The notes below the pieces were generated by a model. It made no database searches. It was given only the letters and a program-made list of their open reading frames with translations, and had not been told where the DNA came from. DNA of 42,661 bases from positions 1 to 42,661 of the forward strand of contig CAMDML010000022.1 of the NCBI GenBank assembly GCA_945902215.1. Direction: 5' to 3'. Below are positions 42,323 to 42,661 of this stretch, in pieces; the first letter of the stretch is position 1, and every line of letters starts with the position of its first letter. Position numbers and translations under genes: made by a program. The stretch comes from Klebsiella pneumoniae (GTDB lineage Bacteria > Pseudomonadota > Gammaproteobacteria > Pseudomonadales > Pseudohongiellaceae).

Positions 42323-42661
42323 ATGACTTCCGCACTCGATTTACTGCATTCCGTTTTCGGTTACGCCTCATTCCGTCCGCCCCAGGCCGACATCATCGCC
42401 ACACTGCTAAATGGCGGCGATGCCTTGGTCCTGATGCCGACCGGTGGCGGCAAATCATTGTGCTACCAGATTCCCTCACTCGTGCGCCCTGGCTGCGGTG
42501 TCGTCATTTCACCACTGATCGCCTTGATGCAGGATCAAGTATCAGCGCTGCAACAATTGGGGGTGAAAGCGGCTTTCCTTAACTCCACACTGGAGTTCGC
42601 CGAAGTCCTGCGTATCGAGAAGGCACTGGAACGAGGTGAACTCGACCTGCTCTACATTGCC
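42323..42661 (+). CDS. recQ: ATP-dependent DNA helicase RecQ, 5' part
   Basis: 113 residues to the window edge, incomplete. The N-terminal helicase lobe shows motif 0 (FGYASFRPPQADII), the Walker A motif MPTGGGKSLCYQIP (motif I) and motif Ia (VVISPLIALMQDQV), in the spacing and wording of RecQ. It unwinds DNA 3' to 5' in recombination and repair. The rest (motifs II-VI, RQC and HRDC domains) lies beyond the window. No clear ribosome site is seen, in line with the nearly leaderless promoter reading. Confidence 0.92.
   Translation, partial: MTSALDLLHSVFGYASFRPPQADIIATLLNGGDALVLMPTGGGKSLCYQIPSLVRPGCGVVISPLIALMQDQVSALQQLGVKAAFLNSTLEFAEVLRIEKALERGELDLLYIA

Overview
The window reads as chromosomal DNA of an aerobic, probably marine gammaproteobacterium. 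This rests on a TonB/ExbB/ExbD operon of the DUF3450-TtpC type known from marine gammaproteobacteria, UPF0149 and DUF3301 proteins, a CysB-type regulator, MtfA, RecQ, several TonB-dependent receptors and a full aa3-type cytochrome oxidase locus. The taxonomic call is inference. No rRNA, tRNA, CRISPR array, intact transposase or prophage is visible. The first ~145 bases are AT-rich (37 G+C in the first 120 bases, counted by hand), carry a start-less coding fragment on the minus strand, and look like foreign or mis-joined sequence.

Layout. 282-7151: energy-transducing operon on the plus strand (DUF3450 coiled-coil protein, TtpC-like large ExbB, ExbB, two ExbDs, TonB, TPR protein, second TtpC-like protein), closed by a strong terminator. 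7300-12190: secreted catabolic genes (Tat-exported dienelactone hydrolase, cytochrome/PQQ alcohol dehydrogenase, DUF2272 protein) among gene debris (an NTF2/SnoaL-like pseudogene, an NmrA-like remnant, a REP-like palindrome). 12263-19006: MFS transporter, a metallo-beta-lactamase-fold hydrolase with two EF-hand loops, MtfA peptidase, a DODA-type dioxygenase, a DUF3500 protein and a Tat-exported HD-domain protein. 19093-23602 (minus): a serine beta-lactamase-like hydrolase, a B3-type metallo-beta-lactamase-like protein, a diheme cytochrome c peroxidase and a FixH-like membrane protein.

23895-31918: respiratory locus. The minus-strand set is CoxB fused to two cytochrome c domains, CoxA, two different subunit III proteins and subunit IV, with a 177-residue membrane protein and a 72-residue one upstream. 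Divergent on the plus strand are heme o synthase, SURF1 and a 42-residue membrane peptide with a good ribosome binding site. 31968-41186: a BtuB-like receptor, UPF0149, DUF3301, an AI-2E family permease, ApbE, a large TonB-dependent receptor and a CysB-family regulator. 41197-42661: a hicBA toxin-antitoxin pair, a frameshifted HigA-like antitoxin remnant, a degenerate heavy-metal-associated domain protein and the 5' part of recQ.

The least explained structure is a family of three intergenic elements of about 190-245 bp (near 23635, 34892 and 37419). They share inverted ends and nested hairpins, one with a perfect 24-bp stem. Functionally the window links outer-membrane uptake (two receptors and their TonB motor) with periplasmic oxidation (PQQ dehydrogenase, cytochrome peroxidase) and a terminal oxidase with its heme and assembly factors.
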